A DNA stretch of 64,000 bases from Epinephelus fuscoguttatus (GCF_011397635.1 NC_064771.1:11347379-11411378), one strand, 5' to 3'. Counted from the first letter of the stretch, positions 45,833 through 57,270 are shown. Translations and numbers: made by a program. Notes: a model not told the origin generated them from the letters alone.

Positions 45833-46239
45833 GTGAGGAGGACAGCGCAAATTCACAGGAAGCGACGTCATTACAAGGTCGAAGGTCACACAACAAAAAT
45901 ACAACTTACCAAAATAAAAGCTCCCCAAAATAAATACAGAGAAAGGTATAAACACATGAAAAACATCAGAATATGAACATACATAGAAAAATGGATTTGG
46001 TGAAATACACCTACTAAAACTATACATCGGTCACATCGCACTCAATCGAACTCGGCCGGACTCCCTTACGCTATGTCACTTCTTAGATACGTCACTTTTT
46101 AGATGTGAAATTCTCTCACAAAAACGACCCCAAAAGTCACTGTAGTGTGTGTATATGTTTTTGTTTTTTGTTTTAATCGAGTTTCTACATCATTTTCCTA
46201 CACATTTATTCACCATGGTCTCCAACCTGCAAGTTGGGC
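45833..46239. other. No gene seen
   Basis: AT-rich sequence between the leader-like blocks and the cox19-intron fragment; no motif or repeat boundary supported. Confidence 0.35.
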
Positions 46240-46622
46240 TTTAAGAAAAGTACAAGTACTTCAAAATTTTACTCAATTACATTACTTAAAAGTAATTACT
46301 TGGTTTCCACAACTGAGCTAAATTACAGTAAAATATAAAAAACATGACCAATGTAATGCGAGCTACGGCAAGCTGTGAGGGGCAGTTTTATCAGTGTCCT
46401 TAGTGGTCCTGTTTTCAGCCGTCAAAGGGCAGCTGCATGTCTCCTGAGAGGAAACCGATGGACGGGTCACTGTTTTTAAACAGATGCAGAATATAAAGTG
46501 TGCCTCTGCTCAAATATATAGTTTACTCAAAAACATCCATTTTGCAAACACACAGGAGCTCTCAGGCCAGACTGACTTTAAACTACGGTGTTATTCAACA
46601 GGGACAAACACGACATTCTGCG
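46240..46622 (-). repeat. Inverted fragment of cox19 intron 1
   Basis: The reverse complement matches 13490-13870 closely. The 53 bases at 46391-46443 match 13662-13714 exactly by eye. It ends about 14 bases short of cox19 exon 1. It lies 1.3 kb beyond the end of the right chemokine arm, in the orientation and order expected if the inverted duplication once extended to cox19 and the intervening part, with exons 2 and 3, was lost or replaced. Confidence 0.85.
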
Positions 46623-46699
46623 ACTTGATCATTATTATCAACATCATTTAGATGGTGGTTATGGCCCAATAGTGCTAGCTACACAATGTGAAGAGCAAA

Positions 46700-47126
46700 A
46701 GGAACCAAAAAAATCCATTCTCTCTGGCGGCTGCAGGCCTGCAAAGACAGCCATCCGCCGTCCAATTCCCTCGCTCCATTATGACACTCCTCTGCTCCTC
46801 GTCCCGCCTCGTCCCAACCCCCCTCCGCATTTGAAGTTGCAGTTTGTTTACAAAGGTTGCTAAGCTACTAAGAGCAATGCTAACATTAGCATCCTGTGGT
46901 ATGTAGACAGCTGAGACGGTGACAACACTCAGTTCCCGGGGAAGGTAGAATGGTCTGCAGGATATTGAGAGAGCCTCAAGGTCTGGACAACAATGGTGAG
47001 CAGTGATCCTGCTGTTGTTACACCAGTTGTTGTGGAGATAAACACAGAGCCCCCCTCCTTTCCTCTTACCGGACTCGATGTTTCTGTCCTGCCGGTGGCT
47101 AGTGCGGCCCGCTAGCCACTTTACTG
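46700..47126 (-). pseudogene. LINE endonuclease (APE-type) fragment, middle part
   Basis: The minus strand encodes AVKWLAGRTSHRQDRN, ESGKRKGGGLCVYLHNNWCN, PDLEALSISCRPFYLPREL and VSAVYIPQDAN. This is the run between the Glu and later motifs of apurinic-type endonucleases in fish non-LTR retrotransposons. It continues the protein begun at 48788-48440 and is separated from it by a 1.3-kb insertion. Downstream reverse transcriptase is not present. Confidence 0.75.
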
Positions 47127-48435
47127 CGTTACTCCCTGAGTAAAGTAACTCAATTACTTTAAAAGTACTTCCAACATTACTCCCTGAGAAAAGTAACTCA
47201 AGCACTTTTAAAGTACTTTTGAGTATTCTACATTTCCTATTGGGCAATGGACCACAGGGCGCTAAGCCTACATTTTTTTGTCTCCAAAATTAAAGTTATG
47301 GACCACTTGCCCTTCACTGAGATCCAATTCTCCCATCACAGCCGTCACTCTGACCAGTAGAAACACAGAACGATCTGCTGCAGTAGACAACTGTATGACA
47401 ACAACACCCCAGCATTTTTAATATTTCCTCTAGGGATGTTACCACACAGAGTAAAAGGGGGAAATGATGGTGTGAAACAGCAGAGGCACTTTGTCAACCC
47501 GCTGAATTAACGTTACTGTCATTAGCATCAAGCTAGCAAACAATGGTACATCCTCACGGTCGGACATAAAGTAATAACATTAACAAATAGCGGCGGGGCT
47601 TTTACTCACCACAACTGCAGAGGCTCCCAGCTTCATTTGAAACAAACTACATTATAGACAGTCCGTTATTTATTAATCCCTCTGTGTGATTATATATTTA
47701 CTTTTTATCCGCTCCGTTGTCTTTGTAAAGTTAACATATCGCACCGTCATTTCAAACTCAACACTTGTTTCAAATTAAAAGCCCCTTATAACCTCAGCTG
47801 AGAGAATCCCTCCATTTTCTAAATAGGCTTTTATTCTGAAACATTTGTCAGAACTTCCTGTGGAAGATACAGTAGCTTGACAGTTTACATATGGCACTTC
47901 AAATGTAGCTCCTGCCATCTGCTGACGCTTTTAGGTGACTACAACAACATGTCGGCTGGCACATGAACAGACACAGTGACTCAAATAATAGTGAAAGTAA
48001 TAAAAATAGGACAAGAATAACCCGATGACATCACACACGCCGTGAAAGACAACCGGGGATAATGGGTGAGTATAGTGTGTAGCGTGTACCAGGCATAATG
48101 CAAGTCCTGAGTCTGAAATATGTCTGTCAGCGAGTCCTACTCCACCTATTCAGACTCCACCGTAGACAACGGCAGCATTTCTCTGACCACGTAGTGAGCC
48201 ACAAGCTCCGTGGCTTCTTTCAGACTGATAGGTTTAACGTTATCTCCGTTATTAGAACCAAACGACAGCCGTTGCTGTTTCGGAGCTGAAGGACCAGCAT
48301 TCTAAAAGTAACTGATGTCTTGTTTGAAAATGTACTGAAGTATTTGATTACTCAAACAGCAAACTAACGCATTAGGTTACTCTTTACTGCAAAAAGTAAT
48401 CAAAGTACTCTAAAGTGTTATTTTGTAACGTGTTA
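47127..48435. mobile_element. 1.3-kb insertion splitting the LINE
   Basis: The segment interrupts the endonuclease frame between two parts that belong together. Its left end contains GCGTTACTCCCTGAGTAAAG, repeated with changes at about 47180. The right end has related TTACTCTTTACTGCAAAAAG and AAAGTACT words in opposite sense. Such ends are frequent in small fish DNA transposons. Exact termini, target duplication and superfamily were not resolved. No gene inside. Confidence 0.45.
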
Positions 48436-48788
48436 TACCGAACTCTGGTTACGATCATAATCCCACAGGTCTGTATGTAGCTGTTAGAGGCAATCAATAG
48501 CTCCAGTTCGTCCATTTTGTTCAAAATAGATCTGGCGTTTGTCAGGAACATGCTCGGCAATGACGGAGTGTGAGGGTACCTCTTTAGCCTAGCCAATATC
48601 CCCGAGCGGCGCCCATGCTTCTGCCTTCGTTCCCTCCGGCGTCTGTGTCGCTTAATCGGGCAGCAGATCCACAGTGACTCCGCAGGTCTGCCGATGGCGT
48701 CTGGGATGTTGTGTACCTTTTGAAAGTCTCCCGTGATGTCAACCTTGCACTTCCAGCCGATGTCGATAATGTCCTGCCGACTATTCAC
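48436..48788 (-). pseudogene. LINE ORF start with endonuclease head
   Basis: The minus strand encodes RRRRERRQKHGRRSGILARL, PSLPSMFLTNARSILNKMDE and GIMIVT. This is the basic leader and first catalytic Asn region (TNARS) of APE-type endonucleases. The expected ETW motif is interrupted by the insertion at 48435. Together with 46700-47126 it is a 5' piece of a non-LTR element. Confidence 0.7.
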
Positions 48789-49314
48789 CTTTTTCCGACT
48801 TGATTCCTGACTTCCTGTTTCAAACCGGAAACCGGTAAAGCACTTCCGGTTGAACGGTGTTTACGGTTGAGCTAGCGGTGAAAGCCACCGTAAACGCCGG
48901 CTTTTCGCCATGGATATGACGCAAATGGACAAAAATCGGAGGTGGATACACAGTACAGCTGTTTTAGAAAGTCGTGAGGACAGTTCTGTAACAGTGCCTC
49001 ACCCGTCACTCCTCACGGAGTGGGTAGATGACATGAAGCAATGGCCCGATGTTAGCTACATCGACATTGTTAATTACTTTGTATTTTCCGAAGGTGTTGA
49101 TGGCGAGGAATTACGGAATTACAAAAGCACAGAAGCATATAATTACCTGCATAGCAACAAAATAGGTACAGTACTGTTCAAGAAACACGGCGAATTTTTA
49201 TTTCTGAAGGCAGCAGTAGAGCCCAGCCAGAGCGTCAATCAAGCTAAACATACAGCGAGGAAAGTGGAGTCGTGGAGACAGTTGGCTGCTCGTGTATTGC
49301 CGGGTTAGGGAAAT

Positions 49315-49490
49315 CATGTATATACATACACATATATGTATATGTAGGATCTTTCATACCCACAGCCATCAGACTCTATAATTCAATGTTGAATGGCAGA
49401 TGAGCTGACAGACAAATTAATTTCCCTTCTGGGATTAATAAAATAATCTGAATTATAATAAAGATGAATCTAATCTACTTATCATGCTTA
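49315..49490. mobile_element. LINE 3'-tail-like fragment
   Basis: Contains AATTTCCCTTCTGGGATTAA followed by TAAAATAATCTG, a common 3'-terminal signature of fish non-LTR elements. It interrupts the nuclease gene. The left boundary is approximate (TATATA-rich start). Confidence 0.5.
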
Positions 49491-49498
49491 GTTCATAC

Positions 49499-49666
49499 CA
49501 GAGGTGGTAGAGTAGCCAAAAATTGTACTCAAGTAAGAGTACTGTTACTTTAGAACAATATTACTCAAGTAAAAGTTAAAAGTATTTTGCATTAAAACTA
49601 CTCTTAAAAGTACAATTTATCCAAAAAGTTGCTCAAGTAAATGTAACTCATTACTACCCACCTCTG
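49499..49666. mobile_element. 168-bp hAT-like MITE
   Basis: The ends CAGAGGTGG and CCACCTCTG are inverted repeats. The flanking 8-mers GTTCATAC (49491-49498) and GTTCATTC (49667-49674) match at 7 of 8 positions, as expected of a hAT target duplication that has since mutated. The body has CAAGTAAAAGT-type words common to this family in fish. It sits in the interrupted part of the nuclease gene. Confidence 0.75.
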
Positions 49667-50854
49667 GTTCATTCTTAATAGTAATGTCAATAGCAAGTGG
49701 AGAAATGAAGATACTATTGATGTCATTATTGCAGGTGCAGAATGCAGTGGTCAGTGGAAAGACAGGGCTTGCATGTACAGATGAGCAGCGCAGGTGGAAT
49801 GCAGGGACATCAAAGAATCTTGAGCCGAAACGTCTGAGTCAGATCAACTTCAGACACCACAGGGCAGAACAGCAATACAGTGTGAACTGTAGAGCTGTAG
49901 TGACTCAATCACTCCCAAATACACCACATCATCTGTCACACAAAGACTTCAGAGACAGTGTAGACAAAGCCCCTATCCAACCACTTTTTTCCCTCAAGAA
50001 CACCTTAATAGGAAAGTGTTATAATGCCTCACCATCTGCAGAACAACCTAGCAGGGGACACAGTGCAGTTGATGACAAGATTTGTCAACCACACCAGGTA
50101 CACAGTTATGGTCTCAGCTGCGACCCATGCAAGACATTTTACCAGGCATATGTTGAAGTTTGTGATGCACAAGCAGCTCAACTAGAATTAGAAACGAGAG
50201 AGCAGAGTGCATCTGATTTGTGGGCGCAACTGTAGAAAAATCAGACTTACAGCAAGCTCAGCAAAAAGGTTCCTGTACATGCAGCCACAAGCAGTGACAA
50301 ATTTCTTTGTGAGCACATATACCCCTCCTTTCATTGGCAACTATGCTACTAACTATGGTAAGAAAATGAAGTTAAAGCTTGCCGTCAACTGAAAGAACAG
50401 GGCATGAACATTACTCACAAGGGCACTGTTATAAGTGTCCAAGAACCATGGCTCTCTGCCAGTCCGGATGGGGTCATTGACACGTGTGCTTCTCGAAATA
50501 AAATGTCCTGTGCCAACCCAACTCTCACTCACTAATCAGCTTACTCAGAAATGCAGTGATATCAAGCTAGTAGATGGAGAGCTTCAGCTGCAGAAAACTG
50601 GCAGCAGGGGATACTACATGCAAGTACAGCTTGCAATGTTTTGCACAGGTCTTAAGTCTGCTACACTTCTGATCTGGACACCCAATGAGCATGTTTCTTT
50701 TACAGTGCAGTATGACGAGGCGTTTGTGCGGGAGCTAGTAAAGCGCTTGAGAGGTTTTTACTTCTCACGTATGCTACCTCGGCTTGTAGAGGAATATGCT
50801 GCAGGACGGCTTAAGCTAAATGAAAGATACATTGAAATAATGGGCAAGGTTTAG

Positions 50855-51541
50855 TGCACATCTGCACATGTGGCGTGAACATTAATGTGTGCCATACATT
50901 AAGCGAATCGGAACGACATTCATAGTGAAAATGATGATCGCTGTTTGCCAAAGCTCAAAATCCACAACCCAAAGATGTTTAGTTTACTGTCATAGAGGAC
51001 AAGGGAAACCATAAAATATTCACATTTAAGAAGCTGGAATCAGATAATTCGGACATTTTTTCTTTAAAAAAATATTTATTATCGATTGTCAAAATAGTTA
51101 GGGATTAATTTAATACTTGACAACTAATCGATTAATTGTTGCAGTTTTACATTAACGGTGACAAGAATTAATTGTTACTGATAGCAGTAAATGTACATAG
51201 TTTATATTATGCAAATGAAATGCATGAGTATTTGCATTCTGTACAACAGAGTTTAAACAAATTCAAAGTAACGTTAAAGGTGACATGGATTCATTGTTTT
51301 AAGTGATGACACTAAATGTATACAGTTTATACATTGTAAAATGAAATGCAAAAATATTCACATTCTGTACAAAATAACAAACATGCAAAGAATGTTCACA
51401 TTAAATCCATAACTCCATACATGTTTTGTACCTATCCATTTTTCAACTATTACAGCACCATTTCATTTGACAGTCCTTTACAATGTCCTTAATAGCCCTG
51501 TAAAAGTAGTCCGCACATGTTGATTTCATGCTGATTTATTT
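50855..51541. other. Intergenic space between the convergent transposon genes
   Basis: No open frame of note. AT-rich, with pairs of similar blocks near 51150-51260 and 51270-51380 (ATGTACATAGTTTATA versus ATGTATACAGTTTATAC). AATAAA for the minus-strand transposase gene is at 51534-51539. Confidence 0.45.
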
Positions 51542-53803
51542 CTAATCACGAATGAGATCCTCCCTTAAATTGGCAAGAGCAGCACATATTCTTAAAATCT
51601 TGTCTGTTTTAGGAGCCATGCTGATCGGAACAACCTGTGATAATATTTTGTATACTTTCAAACGTCTGATTGCTCTTTCAACATGAATTCTTACATGTGC
51701 AATTCGTCTGGTGCTTGTCACCTGTTCCTCAGTTAGTTGTCCACGTTTTTGTAAAAGAAGGCATTACCAATTTTACTTTTCTCTCAAACAGCAAATCTTT
51801 TATGGTAAAGCCTCTGTCCGCCATTACCTCATCTCCAGGCATTAAGTAGTCCAATATGCCTGAGTCCATGGTGATGAATTTGTCACTGCATCGCCCTCCA
51901 TATGCTGGAGAAATGAACATAATTAGTCCACATGGGGCAACGGCTACCAGGTATTTCACTGTGTTATGTGAATAATAATGGCTGTATGATTCCCCTCTTG
52001 AATCAAGATTTTTGGGTTTCTGTAAGAGGCTTTCACTGCAGTCCACAATGCATGTTGTATTAGGAAGTTACTCTTAAAAGCTGCAGGCATGGTTGCACGA
52101 ATAGTTTCTTTTGGAAGCCATGGAATTAGAGGTCGCAAAACTTCCTCTAGTTTGTCAATCCAATATGAGATTATTTTGCTAGCCATGCTCAGTGATACAT
52201 GAAACTGTCTACTCAGATCACCTACTACACGGTTGGTCTTTAATTTCATAAGTGTCATGAGAACTTGATCTCGCACAGACATTGTAAATGAATTATTGGC
52301 ATACCCTTCCAAAGCTGACACAAGAATGTTAAATGTTTCTAGGGATATACCAGTGTAGAGCAAAGCATCAGCATCATTTTGAAGCAGGAAGTAGCCAATC
52401 TCATCACACTGAGTCATCTTATCCTGCATGTCTTTTCTGCTGGCCGTCTGGCAATAATCATGATCCTGTCGTGCAGGGTCCACCCACTGTGTATGGACCG
52501 AGTGCATCTTTGGTTCAGGGGGATGTGCAGGACTTGAGCTCCTGGTCTGGTCTGAGGCAGTTGAAGAGAAGTCAGGTGTACAGTCTGAAAAACACAAAAG
52601 TATGGCTAAGTTACACACTAGTAACATGTCAAAAACAGAGACACGCACATCCCAATGTCCATTAGGCTGGGTGCTGGATACATATGGAAGTCATAGATAA
52701 AACAAAAAAGCATTTTTCGCTTTATATAAGTTACACACTAGGATAGTAACCACTGTAGACAAGCAAGTATGACATGTCACATGTTAAACCCAGTAGAGGG
52801 CATTGCATTAAACATTTTACCTAAGTAAAAGTACAAAAGTATTGGCATCAAAATAAACTGGTCTTGAAGTACCAAATGTAAAAATACTCATGCAGAATTG
52901 CCCATTTCATAATCATATCATTGGACTGTAATTAGTAATGCATAAATTTGTTCATAAATTTAATGGTGCAGCTGGTAAACGTGGGCTGAATTTCATTACT
53001 TTATATGCTGCTGGGTAGCTTAACCTATAACAATACATCATAATTTACCAGTTAATGTATGTTTTATATTGATAATTAAATCTGCAAGGTAACTAGTAAC
53101 TAAAGCTGTAGTGGAGTAAAAAGTACAATGTTTTGCCTCTGAGATGTACTGTTAGTGAAGTGGAAGTATTAAAAAAAATGGAAATAATAAGTAAAAGTAC
53201 CTCGAAATTGTACCTAAATACAATTGTAATTCATGCTGTTAATGTTACCATCCATTGGTTGAAGTTATAATTTCGTTTACCTGTTTGAGATAAACAGCTG
53301 TAACATAAGTGAATAATTTATAATAGTTTGTTTTACTTGTAAGTTCTCTGCTACAGAACCACACACAATATATGTAAAACAGAAAATAACAATATATGTA
53401 AAACAAGAATTAACTTACCAGGTCCATATTGTTGTTGTTGTTGTTGCTGCTGCCGAGCCGTTTCAGTTGCACGGCCACGGACTAGCTTACGCCTCTTCTT
53501 GGGCGGAGGTCGGTCGTAGCCCAGATAAAGCTCCGGATCGGGGTGCAGGTCCGTGGGCTTTTTATCGACGAAATGAAAAGAACAAACATAAACTTTCTTT
53601 GGAGGATATTTTCGTTTCAACGCCGCAAGCCAAGCTAGCCGGCGCTCCTCCTTGCTTGGCATGGTGTGTAAGGCGTAGGGCGCAGGACACGGACATGTCT
53701 TGCGAAGTTTCTGGTGTTCAAAACAGACGGTTTCTGACAAAATCTTGAGCTTTTTGGAGTTGTTGTGGCAGCCGACAACGGCGCAAGTTGAACCTGAACC
53801 CAT
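51542..53803 (-). pseudogene. THAP-DDE transposase of the ISL2EU-like element, two frameshifts
   Basis: Minus strand. Exon 1 (53803-53419) encodes a THAP zinc finger (CAVVGCHNNS at the start, VCSFHF near residue 85), a basic RPPPKKRRKL stretch and a short poly-Gln run. Its GTAAGT donor joins in phase 1 to the exon starting at 52584. That exon holds a helix-turn-helix-like segment (GDLSRQFHVSLSMASKII) and the DDE domain: first Asp in IVDCSE, second in MADRGF, Glu in RIHVERAI. One frameshift lies near 52065 and another near 51752. Apart from these the frame runs to TAG at 51542-51544. The protein would bind the element ends and cut at them. The long readable frame suggests fairly recent inactivation. 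Confidence 0.75.
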
Positions 53804-54066
53804 GTCTCCAATAAAATACGAATTATGGTGCTTGTTTATCCATAGCTCAACCGTTGCTTTCGTGCTCGCGCGGCAGGCTGTGTGAGCAGTGGCGTTGAAC
53901 CGGAAACAGGTTGCCGGATAGCGGAAGTAGTTGTCTGTCATGGCAGCGCCTATAGGCTTCTGGAGAAACTTGTGAATACACAAAATCTGCTCGACATGAG
54001 CAGAAAAACGTGGACAAAACTACATATACGAGAAAGCTAAGAGCTGCTGCACTTTCGCGCGCCGCC

Positions 54067-54147
54067 ATGTTCTGTCTCCTGAGTTCCTTTGACCGATGGA
54101 GAAAGCTCCGGCAAGATCTGGGACTGAAAAGTGATGTTGATGAACAG
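54067..54147 (+). CDS. Unidentified first-exon-like segment (27 codons)
   Basis: ATG in the context GCCGCCATGT, 27 codons (FDRWRKLRQDLGLKSDVDEQ at the end), then a GTAATA donor. No following exon was found before the segmental block starting at about 54310. The charged helix resembles N-terminal pieces of other multicopy fish transposon proteins, but I cannot name it. It may belong to the ISL2EU-like element next to it or to another broken element. Confidence 0.3.
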
Positions 54148-54309
54148 GTAATATTTCGTTTTTATTGTGGATGTTGTGACATAGATAACTGTATGCTGTA
54201 TGTAATGTTGCTATGTGGGAGGGTGTGTGTCGTTAGGAGGCTCAGAGGGGAGGGGGACACGAGCTCGGAGGGAAGGGATCGTGGAGCACAGAGGGAGGGG
54301 TGTGTGTGT

Positions 54310-55391
54310 GTGTGTCATCATTGTTGCATCACTGCTGTTCCTCTCCTGATGAGGTTTATGATTTGACATTTTCTCACGAAGCTCTCAGCAAGACAGTAAT
54401 TGAGCATATCATCTAAACTCGACCTTTTAATTGGAATGGCAACTATTGCTGTTGTGCCAAAGTTTCTAATGTCCCCTCTTTCTCGTTCATATTATTCTTA
54501 TTGTCTGTGTATCATCTGTGTAGGGGGTCTACTTTGTGTTTTGTGTCTTTTAACTAACTAATACAGATAGTTTTGACAGTTGGCCTTGCTTGTATTTATA
54601 GCCTATATTTACAGTTTACTTGTCAATTGCAAAACATTTAAACTGAAAGGCCATGTGTTAATTTTCACCAGTCAGAATATTTTTTTGGTGCTAATTCAAA
54701 GCAAACATTTTTCCTGCCTTTTTTTTCCTCATTAAAACCTATACTACGTTAATCACCTGGAGAACGGTGATTTCTTGGCCATGTTCTGTAAATGTGTAAC
54801 TGGATATCTGACCAGTTTTTACCAAGCAGAAACCTCTGGGGCTGAAAAATGAAGCCGACGCAAAATGCCAAAAACTGCAGTTCATCGAATGGCCACTTGA
54901 GGCTGGCCTCAAAAGCGAGTCAGTCTCCATAAACCCCCACGTTAAGATATCCAACTTTACAGCAGAAATAAACATGTTTACAGTCTGGTATAACAAAAAG
55001 TTTTGGTCTCTATAGCTAAATTCACCCTTCATGACAACTGTACAGGGGGTACTTTTTTTTTTTATCTAACTCATCCATTAATTTTTTTTAGTAAGGCTTA
55101 GAGATTTTATTAACCCTTAATATAAAAAACTTTACATTTGTCCCAGAGTATTAGAAGCAGATGAACCACTTAAATCTTCCATTATCCTTTCTCCCATAAA
55201 AGGACTGTTATCTGAGCACATTTGAGGATGAGAAAAAGGATATTAACCCCAAAGCAGGAGACAACACAAGTTTTTTTTTTAATAGTATAACCTGAATTCC
55301 AAGATAGAAATTCAAGCCACATAAATTCAGACAGACCGGTTCAAAGTAAAATATTTTAGCGCTATAAACAGTGATATTTCAGTTTCAACAT
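54310..55391. repeat. Segmental-duplication block upstream of CK-B2
   Basis: 54310-54523 matches the tandem-unit part 24121-24345, and 54523-55391 matches 29028-29914. The two parts are contiguous here, so this is the simplest arrangement of the block. It also preserves the empty target site (GAGATATCAGTGG) of the 6.15-kb transposon. Confidence 0.88.
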
Positions 55392-55742
55392 GAGATATCA
55401 GTGGTGGTTGAAAGTGACGAAATTTAAACAGTGTTGCTGACCATGTACGTTTGTGACTGTCCATCGTAGTGTGTCTTCATACAGATTTTTTCAAACCATA
55501 TATGGAGGAAAATTATTGACAAAATCACTGAGAAATACTCATAAACGTGTTCCTCTTTCTCTGGAATGGGTGTGTTTGTGTGTGGGTGGGGGGTGTACCT
55601 CCTCATATTGACCTCATGTATAAGGTCAGGGCTTTACTGTTTACATCACTGGCAAGTTTTTGACCAGTTAGTGTCCAGAATAAGGATTTCAATTAACCAG
55701 ATTTCTGCTGTGCGGAGACACACTGTCAGTCTTGGACCCAGA

Positions 55743-57270
55743 ATGCATTTTTCCATCAGCTGTGGACTGTCTTTTATGTGTGTAACCGCACTGTTTTTCC
55801 TTCCTGCACAAGGTGAGTGTGACTTGAATACCAGTGAAGATAGGCCACTAAAGTGAGTGTGATACAACAAATAATACTGTGTGTGTTTTGCATTGCAGGT
55901 CAACCTCCAGCATTTGGCTGCTGCGACAATGTCTCAACGGCCCGCATTAGGGAACCTGTCAAAGCTTGCTATGAACAGATGGACACATTTTCTATCTGCA
56001 AAAGACGTGCATACATGTAAGTTAAAGTATTCGATCACACACAAGCTTCACTTTCTCTCTGTGTTTGACTTGTGGTGTTTCATTCTCTCTGGGGGTAACT
56101 GGCGATAAGCTACAAATTAAATGTGAGCAGAAGGAACACAAATTTCGTGATTGTAAAATACATGCATATGTGTACAGTAAAAGTATACGATTACACACAA
56201 GCTTCACTTTCTGCCTGTGTTTGACTTGTGCTGTACCAGATAATGTCTGGCACAAACTTTAAGTCACAATCTTGAAGATCTCCATGCTGTTCTCTTTGGG
56301 GGCTTCTCTGGTGATAAGCAGTGATTGCAGCTCTGTTTTTGCATCTCACTTCCCAGACAGTCTGCTGGTTAGCTCTGTTGACCCTCTCTGGCGGACCAAA
56401 CAGAGCTGGGTTATGGAAAACACGTCACAAATGTTGCATTCATGTGCTCCTCAGATGTTCCCATTAACCAAATTAGGAAACAACATGAAGGCTACAAATA
56501 AGATTTTTTTAAGAAGAATTTTTTAAAACAATTAGTTCACTCTATGTGTAACAGTTACGATCTTATGTAGCATATAACAAGTTACATGTGAGCTTGAATT
56601 AAAAAAAGTTTCTTGACATCAGCCAAACATTTACTTTCATCTGCCTTGTTCTTGTGTGAAATGATGTCAGCTCATAATTCAGAATATTCTGACACCAGAT
56701 GAATGCTGTGAGCAGCTTGTGATTTCTTTTTGACTAATGTTAGATATGGTGATCGACACCACTCTTACATCTGTGCTTTAATTATGCAACTAAACACCTT
56801 GTTTGCTTTCTCATGTTGTCTTTCTACCTTATAGTTTGAAGGGTAACAGTGACCGTCTCTATTGCGTGGACCCAAATGCCAGCTGGCTCCCAGAACGACT
56901 CCAGAGGTTACAGACAGTAAGTCTGGAGAACACACTCTTATTTTGAAATTTACAACTGAAAGAAACATATCGAGAAAATAATATCCATGCAGATTTTTGT
57001 GTCTTTATATTTATGTTTTCTTTCTTTTTTGTGTTTAGTCTTATTACTATTAACTATGGTCATTTGATAACACTTTGTAAGGTGGGATCTAGAATATACC
57101 CAGCCTCCCAAGGAACTCTGAAGAAAATTGTCCTTTTATGGGTTTAGGTTTTATTGTGTTTGACAAATCAAATTCAGCAGAGGACATTTCAATTGCAATA
57201 AAATGGAATTTTTAAAGCTAAAATTAACTGTGTCTCTCCACAGAGAGGAATAAATTGCAAAGTCTTGTGA
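55743..57270 (+). CDS. CC chemokine CK-B2 (complete, four exons)
   Basis: Exons 55743-55812, 55899-56016, 56835-56916 and 57244-57270 (70, 118, 82 and 27 bases) have GT-AG junctions and phases 1, 2 and 0, giving 98 residues plus TGA. The signal peptide is as in CK-B1. The mature protein starts QPPAFGCCDNVSTARI, then PVKACYEQ, FSICKRRAY, YCVDPNASWLPERL and RGINCKVL, with the CC pair, two further canonical Cys and the extra CCL1-like pair. It lacks the long N-terminus of CK-B1. A duplicated piece of exon 2 lies in intron 2 (56080-56175). AATAAA is at 57442-57447. Expected role: secreted leukocyte attractant; the receptor is unknown. Confidence 0.88.
56080..56175 (+). pseudogene. Duplicated 3' part of chemokine exon 2 inside CK-B2 intron 2
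   Basis: The frame reads KCEQKEHKFRDCKIHAYV, matching the second half of CK-B1 exon 2 (ACYEQKEDRFPECKIHAY). It is followed by the same intron-2 start (TAAAAGTA..GATTACACACAAGC) that also follows the real exon at 56016. It therefore arose by local duplication of the exon end plus intron start. The donor has become ACAGTAAAAG. Use as an alternative exon is possible but not shown. Confidence 0.65.

Larger units (their letters stand above)
48910..50854 (+). pseudogene. YqaJ-like PD-(D/E)XK nuclease of the transposon, decayed
   Basis: The first part (48910-49305) is an open frame from ATG 48910: WPDVSYIDIVNYFVFSEGVD, KSTEAYNYLHSNKIG, FLKAAVEPSQSVNQAKHTAR. After an interruption (LINE tail and hAT-like MITE, 49310-49730) an AG acceptor at about 49735 opens the second part with CDPCKTFYQAY. 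The nuclease core follows: IGNYATNYGK, PWLSASPDG and LLEIKCPV, the last two holding the D...E-x-K catalytic signature. Frame changes near 50215, 50365 and 50490 mean no intact protein is made. Such nucleases in ISL2EU elements probably assist transposition; the role is not proven. Confidence 0.7.
48790..54060. mobile_element. ISL2EU/IS4EU-like DNA transposon with two convergent genes
   Basis: A YqaJ-like nuclease gene on the plus strand (48910-50854) faces a THAP-DDE transposase gene on the minus strand (51542-53803). This pair is, to my knowledge, the hallmark of the ISL2EU (IS4EU) superfamily. Both outer ends contain CCGGAA-rich sequence (48815-48865, and 53895-53925 in reverse), which may be part of the terminal inverted repeats. 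The exact termini and the expected 2-bp duplication were not resolved. Both genes are frameshifted. Confidence 0.65.
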
